Positions 28,956 through 37,280 of a stretch of 49,567 nt of DNA are shown here, in pieces. The position numbers and the translations under genes were made by a program. Each line of letters begins with the position of its first letter. Position 1 is the stretch's first letter. The notes below the pieces were generated by a model, which ran no database searches, was not told where the DNA came from, and saw only the letters and a list, made by a program, of their open reading frames with translations. The DNA lies in NCBI RefSeq assembly GCF_008764295.1, contig NZ_VTQX01000031.1, positions 1 to 49,567 of the forward strand, written 5' to 3'. The stretch is from Bacillus methanolicus. GTDB lineage: Bacteria > Bacillota > Bacilli > Bacillales > Cytobacillaceae.

Positions 28956-29863
28956 GCTCCCTTTGTCTCCTTATGACGATTGCCGTAAATTTGTTTCTTT
29001 AATTCTAAGTTTTTAAAGATTCCCCACAAAAGGGTGACCGCTTTATTGACTTGCTTAAACAGGTGAGAATAGCGGTGCTTGTCCTTGTCGACTTCTTGAA
29101 ATTGAGCAGGATAGAGGGCAGCTGGAATTTGTAAAAAGGTTTCAACTGCACGAACATTGGCTTCCTTTGTTAGCTCTGCCTTTAGTTTGCTCAATTCAAT
29201 AAAGCCATCAAAATCAATTGCCTGCGATTGAAAAATTTCCACTGCCTCTTCCTTTTTCGCCAATGAATCCGTAATATTGACGACAACATTGATTTCATTC
29301 GGAGGAATCGGGCAATTGATTTCATATAAACGAACCGACTGAACGGTCGTGTTGTCCTCGCTGGCGAGCACATCGGCTAAGATCCTTCCCGTTGCGACAT
29401 GATCAGGGTGGCAATCCACGAAGGTTGGACAATAAACAATCTCTGGACGAACGTCCTCAAGCAGTTCAAGCATGAGCGTGCGAGAGTCGTCGTTGCTTTC
29501 AATCCTGCCATCAGGCAAATCTAAATAGCGGATGCTTTGAAAGCCGAACAGCTTTTGCACCGCTTCCGCTTCTTCCTTCCGCTTCTGGATCAATTCCGCT
29601 TTCGCCAAGGAACTGACACTGCCAGAGCCATCCGTTATATAGGCCACGGTTACGTGCCCTCCCTTATTCAGATGCTCATTCAGCGTTCCGCCAAGCCCGA
29701 TCGTCTCGTCGTCGACATGGGGCGCCAACACCAATACTTTTTCTGTGCCGATTGGTGTGAGAGGAAGGGTTCCTTGATAGAAACTTTTTAATTTTGCTCT
29801 TGTAACCGGAAGGACGATTGGCTTTGCTAAGTTCAAAACCGCCCTTTTCAGATTCGATGCCAT
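28952..29863 (-). CDS. PIG-L/LmbE family sugar deacetylase
   Basis: 303 residues. The zinc-binding motif APHVDDETIGLGG (residues about 47-59, catalytic Asp in HVDDE) and FVDCHPDHVATGR define the PIG-L family, whose members remove N-acetyl groups from GlcNAc-type sugars. A basic amphipathic N-terminus (NLKRAVLNLAKPIVL) may bring it to the membrane. In an operon with a GNAT acetyltransferase and glycosyltransferases, it probably de-N-acetylates a sugar of the lipid-linked wall polymer. A role in bacillithiol synthesis (BshB) is less likely given the context. It lies 11 bp from the preceding gene. Confidence 0.85.
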   Translation of the reverse strand: MASNLKRAVLNLAKPIVLPVTRAKLKSFYQGTLPLTPIGTEKVLVLAPHVDDETIGLGGTLNEHLNKGGHVTVAYITDGSGSVSSLAKAELIQKRKEEAEAVQKLFGFQSIRYLDLPDGRIESNDDSRTLMLELLEDVRPEIVYCPTFVDCHPDHVATGRILADVLASEDNTTVQSVRLYEINCPIPPNEINVVVNITDSLAKKEEAVEIFQSQAIDFDGFIELSKLKAELTKEANVRAVETFLQIPAALYPAQFQEVDKDKHRYSHLFKQVNKAVTLLWGIFKNLELKKQIYGNRHKETKGA

Positions 29864-29874
29864 CTCTCATCCTC

Positions 29875-30918
29875 CTAGAAAGAATCCACATCCGCTGGTG
29901 TAATATACCAGTTTTCAATAGAATCCGTCGTCTCTGATTCATGTAAATCTTCATTTATATATTTGCCCACCAATGACATGGGACTATCCTTATGAACGAA
30001 GCGCTGCTGTTTCAGCAATGGATAAAGAACCGTATGCGGCAACGCCCATGTTTGGATAATGTCCGCTTGGCGGAGTTTTTGTAAAGTTGCACGGATTAAC
30101 GCATCCCAAACAGCGGGCTTGTCGATCGCCAACAGATCGACGATCGTCCCGTTTAGCACGGTCCCTTTGCCGAATTTCTTTTCCTCTACATGAAGTACGG
30201 CATAACCGAGAAGTGTGCCATTTTCAAATAATCCGAGCATTTGATAGTCCCGATCTGGATGGTTGTGAAAGCGCCAGTTCAGAAATTTCGCATCGCGCTT
30301 GAGCAAAATCGGCGCCACATTTTTCGCCTGTTCCCATAGCTGATCAAATTCCGAACCGCAATGGGTAATCATTTTGATCTCAAATGCTGCAGGAAGCTTC
30401 GACTCTTTCACCGTAAAAAAACGATCAAGCAATAAGAAAATCGGCTTTGCCAGCTTTAATAATGGAATTCGATTCATGACTAAAGCTGACAAACGATTGA
30501 TTCTCATCAGGCGCGGAATTTGCGCAATTTCCATCGCATCGGTATAACGGATAAAAAGCTTTTTTGCTTTTTCTGCCGGGTAGCCGTATAAATAATCGTA
30601 ATCATGTTGTTTTGAGGAAGAAATTAATGCCTTGTTCAGGTCTCCATAAATTCCTTTCCCACGAAATTTCGGGGAAACCATTGTGTCATTTCTCGCTCCA
30701 AGCTTCACTTCTCTATCATGCCATTTCGCTTCACTTGGAACTAAGGCAACATGCCCAGCTAGTTGCCCTTCTTGCTCATCGACAAGGATGAGGGATTGCT
30801 GCAAATGATTGTCCATAAACTTCCAATTCCAATGCAAAAGGGAGCGCTGTTTTCCAAATACTTCGAAAAACAGCGCATTGATTTCATGTTCGTCGCCTTT
30901 TTGATAGAATCGAATCAT
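29875..30918 (-). CDS. GNAT-family N-acetyltransferase
   Basis: 347 residues. The N-terminal half is a GNAT domain: the CoA-binding loop lies in VSPKFRGKGIYGDLNKAL, preceded by GARNDTMV. The C-terminal half (about 170-347) looks like a second, degenerate GNAT-like fold (LGYAVLHVEEKKFGKGTVLNG). Double-GNAT proteins of this length occur in polysaccharide clusters. Together with the adjacent deacetylase it could exchange an acetyl for another acyl group on an amino sugar of the polymer; that pairing is inference. It lies 12 bp downstream of the tagA-like gene. Confidence 0.8.
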   Translation of the reverse strand: MIRFYQKGDEHEINALFFEVFGKQRSLLHWNWKFMDNHLQQSLILVDEQEGQLAGHVALVPSEAKWHDREVKLGARNDTMVSPKFRGKGIYGDLNKALISSSKQHDYDYLYGYPAEKAKKLFIRYTDAMEIAQIPRLMRINRLSALVMNRIPLLKLAKPIFLLLDRFFTVKESKLPAAFEIKMITHCGSEFDQLWEQAKNVAPILLKRDAKFLNWRFHNHPDRDYQMLGLFENGTLLGYAVLHVEEKKFGKGTVLNGTIVDLLAIDKPAVWDALIRATLQKLRQADIIQTWALPHTVLYPLLKQQRFVHKDSPMSLVGKYINEDLHESETTDSIENWYITPADVDSF

Positions 30919-30930
30919 GCTTTCTACTCC

Positions 30931-31644
30931 TTAGCGATCCTTTAAAACTCTCCACAAGAATCGAGGTAAATTTAGTTGCCGCTTCAACCTTTTCGGTTCC
31001 TTCATGAGACGGTAGAACCATTCTAAGCCAAGCTTTCTAAAGAACAGGGGCGCTCTTTTGACTTTTCCAGCAAAGACATCAAAGCTTCCACCAACTCCTT
31101 GAAAGACTTTAACATTGAGCTTAGGCATATGCTCGCGTATCCATAATTCCTGCTTTGGACTTCCTAATGCAACAAATAAGAGGGTCGCACCCGATTGATT
31201 GATGCTTTCGACCAGTTTTTCATGATCGGTCACATAGCCATTTTCATAGCCGACAATCTGTAATGATGGGTAGCGTTCTTCCAATTTCCGCTTCGCTTCT
31301 GAGACGACTTCCTCTTTTGCGCCGTAGAAAAAGACGCCATGTCCTTCTTGTGCGGCAAACTGGAGCAGTCTTTCCATCATGTCAACCCCTGTGACGCGTT
31401 CCTTTAGCTTGCCGCCTTTTAGCTTTGATGCGAGCAAGATCCCAACTCCATCGGGAATTTGAAAGGTCGAGCCGTTAATAAGCTCCTTTACGAGCGGATC
31501 TTGATTGGCGACAATCACTTTTTCAGGATTGACGGCAATAATGGTCGACTGCTCCCCTTTGGCAATTCGCTCTTTCGTAGCAGCAAGAATCTCATCGTAT
31601 GTTAAAAGGGAGACGTCAACGCCTAAATATTGTTCTTTCTCCAT
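30931..31644 (-). CDS. tagA: WecG/TagA/CpsF family glycosyltransferase
   Basis: 237 residues, the family's usual length. Motifs: GVDVSLLTYDEIL, AVNPEKVIVANQDP, IPDGVGILLASK (the Asp is the presumed catalytic residue), FFYGAKEEV and FVALGSPKQELWI. The basic C-terminal appendage RLMKEPKRLKRQLNLPRFLW is the membrane-targeting tail described for TagA. Family members add ManNAc or ManNAcA to undecaprenyl-PP-GlcNAc. With the adjacent UDP-ManNAc-type dehydrogenase this indicates a ManNAc(A)-GlcNAc linkage or repeat. It lies 12 bp from the dehydrogenase, so co-transcription is expected. The symbol reflects family only; the B. subtilis orthologue acts in teichoic acid synthesis. Confidence 0.88.
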   Translation of the reverse strand: MEKEQYLGVDVSLLTYDEILAATKERIAKGEQSTIIAVNPEKVIVANQDPLVKELINGSTFQIPDGVGILLASKLKGGKLKERVTGVDMMERLLQFAAQEGHGVFFYGAKEEVVSEAKRKLEERYPSLQIVGYENGYVTDHEKLVESINQSGATLLFVALGSPKQELWIREHMPKLNVKVFQGVGGSFDVFAGKVKRAPLFFRKLGLEWFYRLMKEPKRLKRQLNLPRFLWRVLKDR

Positions 31645-31656
31645 ATAGAATACTTC

Positions 31657-32931
31657 CTATTCCTGTATTGTTCTAAGTTCTCTTAAGTTTCCTAGCTTAA
31701 GCACTTGAACCTTTTCCGACTGTAAATGCAAACAGTTTTTCGTATCAAATACAACCGCTGTTTTCATCGCAGCAAAGCTGTCCTCGGTCAGCACTTTGAA
31801 TTCTTGGTGATCAGCAAGGATTAAAACGAGATGCGCTCCCGTCACCGCTTCTTCAAACGAATGTAAATCAAAGCTCACTTGCTCCTGCTTCACATGGGGA
31901 TCCCATACGTTAATATGAAAACGCGGGTTGCCCATGAGCATCTCGACAATTTCAAGCGCTGGGCTTTCTCGTACATCATCAATATTGCCCTTATACGTTA
32001 ACCCAAATACCGCGATCTTTGGCTCCTTCAATTCAACCGTCAGCTTCTCGACATTTTCAACGACAAAGTGCGGCATTGAATTATTAATATCCCTTGATAA
32101 TTTAATGAGCGGAGATTCCTCACGGGCCTTCTCAACAATGAAATAAGGATCAACCGCAAGGCAATGTCCACCAACGCCAGGACCTGGCTGGTGAATATTG
32201 ACGCGCGGGTGCTTATTAGCCAACTCAATGACTTTATGGGCATTGACGCCAAGTCGACTTGAAATTTTCACCAGTTCATTGGCTAATGCAATATTCACAT
32301 CTCTGAAGGTGTTCTCCATTAATTTCGACATTTCCGCTGTCACCGCTTCAGTCTCAATCACATCACCTGTCACGATCGTACGATAAACATCCGCTGCCCG
32401 CTTCGCTGCTTCAGGCGTTGTTCCCCCCACAATTCTCGTGTTTTCAATAAGCTCAATTAAAATACGTCCTGGAAGTACTCGCTCTGGACAATGGGCTAAG
32501 TAAATATCATCCATTGTATTGAATCCTGCTTCCTGAAGAATTGGCGCAACGATATCATCCATCGTTCTCGGCGGAATCGTTGATTCGACGATGACCACAT
32601 TGCCCTTCTCCAAAAATGGAACAATTGCCTTTGTCGCATCGATCACGTAATCGACATTAGCCGAGAGATCTTCGTGAATCGGCGTTGGCACAGCTATAAT
32701 GAAGACATCTGCTTTCTCCGGTGTTACAGATGCTCTTAGCTTGCCTTTTTCGACAACTTCCTTCACCAATTCAGGCAGACCCACTTCTTCTATATGAATT
32801 TCACCTTGATTCAACATTTTCACTACTCGCTCGCTAATGTCAACACCAACAATGTCATAACCAGCGCGGGCAAAGACCGCCGATGTTGGTAATCCAATAT
32901 ATCCTAAACCAACAACACAGATTTTCTTCAT
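31657..32931 (-). CDS. UDP-N-acetyl-D-mannosamine/UDP-glucose dehydrogenase family
   Basis: 424 residues. The N-terminal Rossmann motif is GLGYIGLPTSAVFARAG. The substrate loop has VPTPIHEDLSANVDYV, then ESTIPPRTMDD, and the catalytic Cys lies in GVGGHCLAVDPYFI. The C-terminal domain begins near KIAVFGLTYKGNIDDVRESP. HCLAVDPYF and the overall length match WecC-type UDP-ManNAc dehydrogenases better than UDP-glucose dehydrogenases (usually HCIPVDP or KCFPKD), but this needs an alignment. Product: UDP-ManNAcA, an acidic sugar donor. It is the first gene of the leftward operon, divergent from csaB, and its anionic sugar would contribute to the negatively charged wall polymer. Confidence 0.87.
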   Translation of the reverse strand: MKKICVVGLGYIGLPTSAVFARAGYDIVGVDISERVVKMLNQGEIHIEEVGLPELVKEVVEKGKLRASVTPEKADVFIIAVPTPIHEDLSANVDYVIDATKAIVPFLEKGNVVIVESTIPPRTMDDIVAPILQEAGFNTMDDIYLAHCPERVLPGRILIELIENTRIVGGTTPEAAKRAADVYRTIVTGDVIETEAVTAEMSKLMENTFRDVNIALANELVKISSRLGVNAHKVIELANKHPRVNIHQPGPGVGGHCLAVDPYFIVEKAREESPLIKLSRDINNSMPHFVVENVEKLTVELKEPKIAVFGLTYKGNIDDVRESPALEIVEMLMGNPRFHINVWDPHVKQEQVSFDLHSFEEAVTGAHLVLILADHQEFKVLTEDSFAAMKTAVVFDTKNCLHLQSEKVQVLKLGNLRELRTIQE

Positions 32932-33029
32932 CCTTTAGGACCTCTTTTCAGTCAAGTTTCTCTATCCAATAATTTGGTTTTAATCCTAACATAGTATAAC
33001 AAATTCCGCCAAACCTTGCACCAATTACA

Positions 33030-33058
33030 TTGAATGTCACGTATTCTGATGATAAAAT
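33030..33058 (+). promoter_or_regulatory. SigA-type promoter for the csaB operon
   Basis: TTGAAT (33030-33035), a 17-bp spacer and TAAAAT (33053-33058) lie about 70 bp upstream of the csaB start. Spacing and sequence fit a housekeeping promoter. Confidence 0.5.
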
Positions 33059-33130
33059 AAAGGTTGGCTTTCTATTGAACCATTCAACATCGTCGCAAAT
33101 TTATTTTTATCCGTAAGGAGGATTCCTTTT

Positions 33131-34240
33131 TTGAAAGTTGTTATTTCAGGTTTTTACGGTCTTGGGAACACTGGAGATGAGGCGATTCTTGAGGCAATCG
33201 TCGATAATCTTAAGGAAGAATTACCCGATCCAGAGATCACGGTATTTTCATTGTCCCCAAATAAGACTGCCGAAACTCATCAAGTAAAAAGTGTCTATCG
33301 TGGTTGGCGCCATGATTTTAAAGGAAAAGTGAGAGCGTTAAAGGAAGCTGACCTGCTGATTAGCGGCGGCGGCGGCCTTCTTCAAGATACATACCCGACA
33401 AAGTTTCTGTTCGGGCCATTGCCGTATTATTTATTAATTGTATTCTTAGCGAAACTATGTGGAACGAAGGTCATGTTTTTTTCCCAAGGGATTGGTCCCG
33501 TTACGAGTTTATGGGGAAAAATTTTAATGAAGATTTTTGCCAATATGGCTGATTTCGTTACCGTGCGTGACCAGTTCTCGAAAGACTTGCTTCATAAGCT
33601 TGGTGTCAACCGCCCGGAATCAAAAGTCACGGCAGATATCGTCTTTGCCTTTAAAAAGAAGGAGGATGACGCCTGCATGAAGAGCCTTCCTTTACGGGGG
33701 GATGAGAAAATCTTGGCCGTTTCCGTTCGTCCATGGTTTCAGCACACGGCACATTACGAGGAAATTGGCAAGGCGTTAGACGAGTTAATTGAACAAGACG
33801 GCGTTACTCCTGTCTTCGTTCCAATGGAAGGGCATCATGACGTGCGCGCTTCGAACCATGTGTTAGAGCAGATGAAGCATAAAGAACGTTGTCATGTGTT
33901 AGGACCCGATTTTTCACCAAATCAATATTTAAATTTCATTGCCGAGTGTGAGATCACAATTGGATTAAGGCTCCATTCCCTGATCTTTTCTGCTTTAGTA
34001 GCTGTTCCCCATATTGGCATTAGCTACGATAAAAAGGTGGAAAGCTTGCTGAAACGTTCAGGAATGTGGCAATATTCCTTCCAACTGGAGGAGCTTGACG
34101 GGCAAAAGCTAGTGGAAAATGCGCGCATGGTCTTAAGCAAGCGAGCTGAGCTCAGCTCCCACATCGAAGAACAGGCAGCTAAAATGCGTGAGGACGCAAT
34201 GGAAAATATCGATTTATTGAAGGAACACTTTTTAAAATAG
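33131..34240 (+). CDS. csaB: CsaB polysaccharide pyruvyl transferase
   Basis: 369 residues. The opening VVISGFYGLGNTGDEAILEAI is the hallmark of CsaB-type pyruvyl transferases. LISGGGGLLQD, FFSQGIGPV, DLLHKLGV, LAVSVRPW and GLRLHSLIFSALVAVPHIGISYDKKV follow. CsaB transfers pyruvate from phosphoenolpyruvate onto ManNAc of the secondary wall polymer; the resulting ketal is what SLH modules bind. With seven SLH genes in this window the functional link is direct. The TTG start at 33131 is set by AAGGAGG at 33115-33121 (9 bp). It is divergent from the dehydrogenase operon and followed after 62 bp by a glycosyltransferase gene. Confidence 0.93.
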   Translation: MKVVISGFYGLGNTGDEAILEAIVDNLKEELPDPEITVFSLSPNKTAETHQVKSVYRGWRHDFKGKVRALKEADLLISGGGGLLQDTYPTKFLFGPLPYYLLIVFLAKLCGTKVMFFSQGIGPVTSLWGKILMKIFANMADFVTVRDQFSKDLLHKLGVNRPESKVTADIVFAFKKKEDDACMKSLPLRGDEKILAVSVRPWFQHTAHYEEIGKALDELIEQDGVTPVFVPMEGHHDVRASNHVLEQMKHKERCHVLGPDFSPNQYLNFIAECEITIGLRLHSLIFSALVAVPHIGISYDKKVESLLKRSGMWQYSFQLEELDGQKLVENARMVLSKRAELSSHIEEQAAKMREDAMENIDLLKEHFLK

Positions 34241-34302
34241 GGCAGGTTTTTGTGTAGCGAAAGAGGCCGTTTCACACGAACAATACCTGAGGAGAAGATA
34301 AA

Positions 34303-35475
34303 ATGAAAATTTTAATTACAACCGTTTTTGATTACCCCCATGCTGGCGGCTTATCTACCCATGTCACCACGTTAAAAGCTGGGCTTGAAGCAAGAGGACA
34401 TGAAGTGGATATCGTCTCATTCAGCGACGCACCAAGCTGGAAAAGAAAATGGTATGCGCGAGGACCTAGCTTCGTTCTCAATAAATTTAAAAAAGGCAAA
34501 GGAATTATTTGGAGCCGTAAAGCGAGACAGAAAATGCTTGAGGAGCTGATTGCAGAGCGAAAGGGTCAAGGCTACGATATTATCAATGCTCAGGACGTCT
34601 TTGCTACCTTCGCTTCGATTGAATCAGGGATTCCGACCGTTTCAACGGTGCACGGATATATGGCTTTTGAAGCAGTAAGCGCCGGCTCTGTGATCGAAAA
34701 CAGCGATGAGGCGAAATTCCTACAAGAGATGGAGAAAAAAGCCTTTAAAAGCACTAGAAAAGTCATTACTGTCGATCAAAGAATTAAGGACTATGTGTAT
34801 AACCAGGCAGGCGTCGAAGGAAATGCGATTCGAAATTTCATTGATATCCATGATTTCAAGCCAGCAGTCGAGAGAAAAAGTGAACTTCGCCGCCAATATG
34901 GCTTTAAGGAGGACGAGCAAATTTTCTTCGTACCTCGCCGTTTAACGAAAAAAAACGGGGTCATTTATCCAGCTCTAGCCTTGCCGAAGGTATTGGAGCA
35001 ATTTCCTAATGCGAAGCTTGTCTATGCAGGAATGGGCGAAGCGTACGAAGAGTTGAAAAACCTTATTGCGGAAAAAGGACTAACAGAGAACGCGCAATTA
35101 TTAGGGGCGATTCCCCACAGCAAGGTCAAGGATTATTTCGCCCTTTCTGACGTCGTTCTTGTCCCAAGCATTCACTCGGCAGGGGTAGAAGAAGCGACAT
35201 CGATCTCCGCCCTTGAGGCAATGGGTTCCGGTGTTCCCCTTATCGCCTGCGCAGTCGGCGGCTTAAAAGAAATCGTCGAACATGAAAAAGATGGTCTCCT
35301 TGTGGAGGAACGCAATGTGGAACAATTAAGCGAGGCGATGATCGCTCTGCTTGAAAACCCGACTAAAGGAGCAAGCCTAGCGGAACAAGCACGAAAAAAG
35401 ATCGAGGAACAATATTCCCATTTAGCCGCAGCAGAGAAGTACGAACAAATTTATCTATCAGCTTTGGAAAAGTAA
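34303..35475 (+). CDS. GT4-family glycosyltransferase
   Basis: 390 residues, GT-B fold. N-terminal TTVFDYPHAGGLSTHVTTLK is the acceptor-side glycine loop. C-terminal VPRRLTKKNGVIYPALALP, LVYAGMGEAYEEL and EATSISALEAMGSGVPLIACAVGGLKEIV carry the EX7E donor-binding motif. It is cytoplasmic and follows csaB by 62 bp with no terminator between, so it is likely co-transcribed. It probably adds a sugar to the wall polymer; donor and acceptor cannot be read. The next feature is not a terminator but a 20-bp-period array inside what should be its 3' untranslated region. Confidence 0.88.
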   Translation: MKILITTVFDYPHAGGLSTHVTTLKAGLEARGHEVDIVSFSDAPSWKRKWYARGPSFVLNKFKKGKGIIWSRKARQKMLEELIAERKGQGYDIINAQDVFATFASIESGIPTVSTVHGYMAFEAVSAGSVIENSDEAKFLQEMEKKAFKSTRKVITVDQRIKDYVYNQAGVEGNAIRNFIDIHDFKPAVERKSELRRQYGFKEDEQIFFVPRRLTKKNGVIYPALALPKVLEQFPNAKLVYAGMGEAYEELKNLIAEKGLTENAQLLGAIPHSKVKDYFALSDVVLVPSIHSAGVEEATSISALEAMGSGVPLIACAVGGLKEIVEHEKDGLLVEERNVEQLSEAMIALLENPTKGASLAEQARKKIEEQYSHLAAAEKYEQIYLSALEK

Positions 35476-35487
35476 TGACTGCTTTGA

Positions 35488-35602
35488 ACGTTTCGCCGAT
35501 ATAATTGTTTTTTCGCCGATATATCTTATATTTCGCCGATATATTTTCATAAACGCCGATAAATTCCGTTTTTCGCCGATATATCGAAAATATCGCCGAT
35601 AA
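35488..35602. repeat. tandem array, exact 20-bp period, CGCCGAT core (6 copies)
   Basis: CGCCGAT begins at 35494, 35514, 35534, 35554, 35574 and 35594, exactly 20 bp apart, usually as TTTCGCCGATATA, with AT-rich linkers. It lies between the stop codon of the glycosyltransferase and the terminator at 35659, so it should be transcribed as part of the 3' untranslated region. Confidence 0.9.
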
Positions 35603-35658
35603 CATTCAATTACATGTTTTTTCAAAGGCAGATGAGACGGGGCTAATGCTTATTGGTT

Positions 35659-35694
35659 GAGGGTGTCCCCTAAAATTAGGGGACACCCTCGTTT
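35659..35694 (+). terminator. strong terminator before the murJ-like gene
   Basis: GAGGGTGTCCCCT pairs perfectly with AGGGGACACCCTC (35659-35671 with 35678-35690), followed by GTTTT. It separates the csaB-glycosyltransferase unit from the flippase gene. Confidence 0.85.
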
Positions 35695-35747
35695 TGAGTG
35701 ATTAAATACAAAATTTCCCTTGGAAACTGAGTAGGAAGTGAAGGAAT

Positions 35748-37268
35748 TTGCCATCATTAAAAAAATCAGCCCTGCTGATTACTTTATTAGCGATTGTTCT
35801 GAAACTGTCCGGATTTCTCCGGGAGAGTATTATCGCCCGCCAGTTCGGGGCGACCGAATATACGGATGCTTACATCCTTGCTTTTTCATTTATCACCCTT
35901 GTAATCGCGATGATTAGCGGAGGGTTTAACAACGTCTTTCTTCCATTATATGTACAGAATCGGAAGGAAAAACCAGTAGAAACGGAACAGAACGCAAACG
36001 GCGTCATGAATTTAACATTTTTAATCTTCTTAGTCGTGACCGTTGGCGGCTATTTCTTAGTTCCGTATTTTGTTCCTTTTATTTATGGGGACATGAGCCC
36101 AACAACTGAAGAGGTGGCCATTAGCATCACGAAATTCTTTTTCCTCTTCATGAGTGCCATTGCCTTAAACGGCATTCTCGACTCCTATTTACAAGGAAGA
36201 AGAGTGTTTGTGCCATCGCAAATTTCCAAATTGCTGGCGACTTTGATGGGTGCCGTATTCGCCCTCTTGTTCTCAGAAAGATGGGGCATTAATAGTTTAG
36301 CATACGGTTTTATTTTCGGAACAATACTCGGTTCTGTGATTCAGTTTTACTATTTGCATAGAAGTGGATACAAATGGAGTCCAACGGTTAAAGTGGAAAA
36401 GGAATTTGGGAAAGCCTTCCTTGTCCTTCTCGTCCCTTCTCTCCTGAATTCTGTCGTTGGACAAATCAATATGTTCGTCAATAAAACATTTGCTTCCGGG
36501 ACAATCGATGGTGCGGTAACCTATTTAAATAACGCATCACTGCTCGTCAGTATTCCGCACACGATTTATGGAACGACGATCGCGGTGATCATCTTCACCC
36601 TACTGTCAGAGCAGGTTGACAATCTGAAAAAGTTCCAATCTACTGTTTTCATGGGAATGCAAATCTCTTTAGTCACGTTAATGCCCGTTGCTGTAGGATT
36701 ATTTCTCGTCGGGGAACAGGCGATTTCCTTTATTTATGAAAGAGGTAAATTCTCTGCCGAGGATACCCATGCAACCTACATTGCACTCGTCTTTTACTTG
36801 CCGATGATTGTCACACAAGGGCTGCAATACATTATCTCTAAGTCGATGTACGCAAGAGGGAAAACAGCGATTATTTTCCGAGTGAGCGTAACGACCATTG
36901 CCTTGAACATCCTTTTAAACTGGCTTTTCGTGAAGCCTTTTGGCTATCCTGGGCTGGCATTATCGAGCGCCTTCGTTTCACTTTATTATTTAACCGTGAC
37001 GACGTTCATTGTTTATAAGGATTTCGATCGTTCTGAGGCAATAAAGCTGTTCAACCTAATCATTCGTGTGCTCATTCCAACGCTGATCATGGCCGTGCCA
37101 TTATACATGATCCAAAAGATTACGCCAATCGGAGAGCTCTATTCTCTTGTTCAGCTCTTAATCCTGATTCCTCTTGGTGTTGTCTTATATGTAGTTGGTG
37201 TATACATCTTTTACCGAGAAGGCTTCACCCGTTTGCTCGGAATTGTCAAAAAGAAGGCTAGAAATTAA
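35748..37268 (+). CDS. murJ: MurJ-like lipid-linked sugar flippase
   Basis: 506 residues with about fourteen membrane helices (MOP superfamily). Motifs typical of MurJ/MviN: KLSGFLRESIIARQFGATEYTDAY near the N-terminus (carrying the conserved Arg), then GVMNLTF, LDSYLQGRRVFVP, LNSVVGQINMFVNK and FIYERGKFSAEDT. MurJ flips lipid II; relatives in polymer clusters flip other undecaprenyl-linked glycans, so here it may serve the wall polymer instead. The TTG start is poorly supported by a ribosome binding site: AAGGAA abuts it and AGGAAG lies 10 bp before. It runs with the lipoprotein gene 12 bp downstream as a pair. Confidence 0.87.
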   Translation: MPSLKKSALLITLLAIVLKLSGFLRESIIARQFGATEYTDAYILAFSFITLVIAMISGGFNNVFLPLYVQNRKEKPVETEQNANGVMNLTFLIFLVVTVGGYFLVPYFVPFIYGDMSPTTEEVAISITKFFFLFMSAIALNGILDSYLQGRRVFVPSQISKLLATLMGAVFALLFSERWGINSLAYGFIFGTILGSVIQFYYLHRSGYKWSPTVKVEKEFGKAFLVLLVPSLLNSVVGQINMFVNKTFASGTIDGAVTYLNNASLLVSIPHTIYGTTIAVIIFTLLSEQVDNLKKFQSTVFMGMQISLVTLMPVAVGLFLVGEQAISFIYERGKFSAEDTHATYIALVFYLPMIVTQGLQYIISKSMYARGKTAIIFRVSVTTIALNILLNWLFVKPFGYPGLALSSAFVSLYYLTVTTFIVYKDFDRSEAIKLFNLIIRVLIPTLIMAVPLYMIQKITPIGELYSLVQLLILIPLGVVLYVVGVYIFYREGFTRLLGIVKKKARN

Positions 37269-37280
37269 GGTGGTTGTTCT

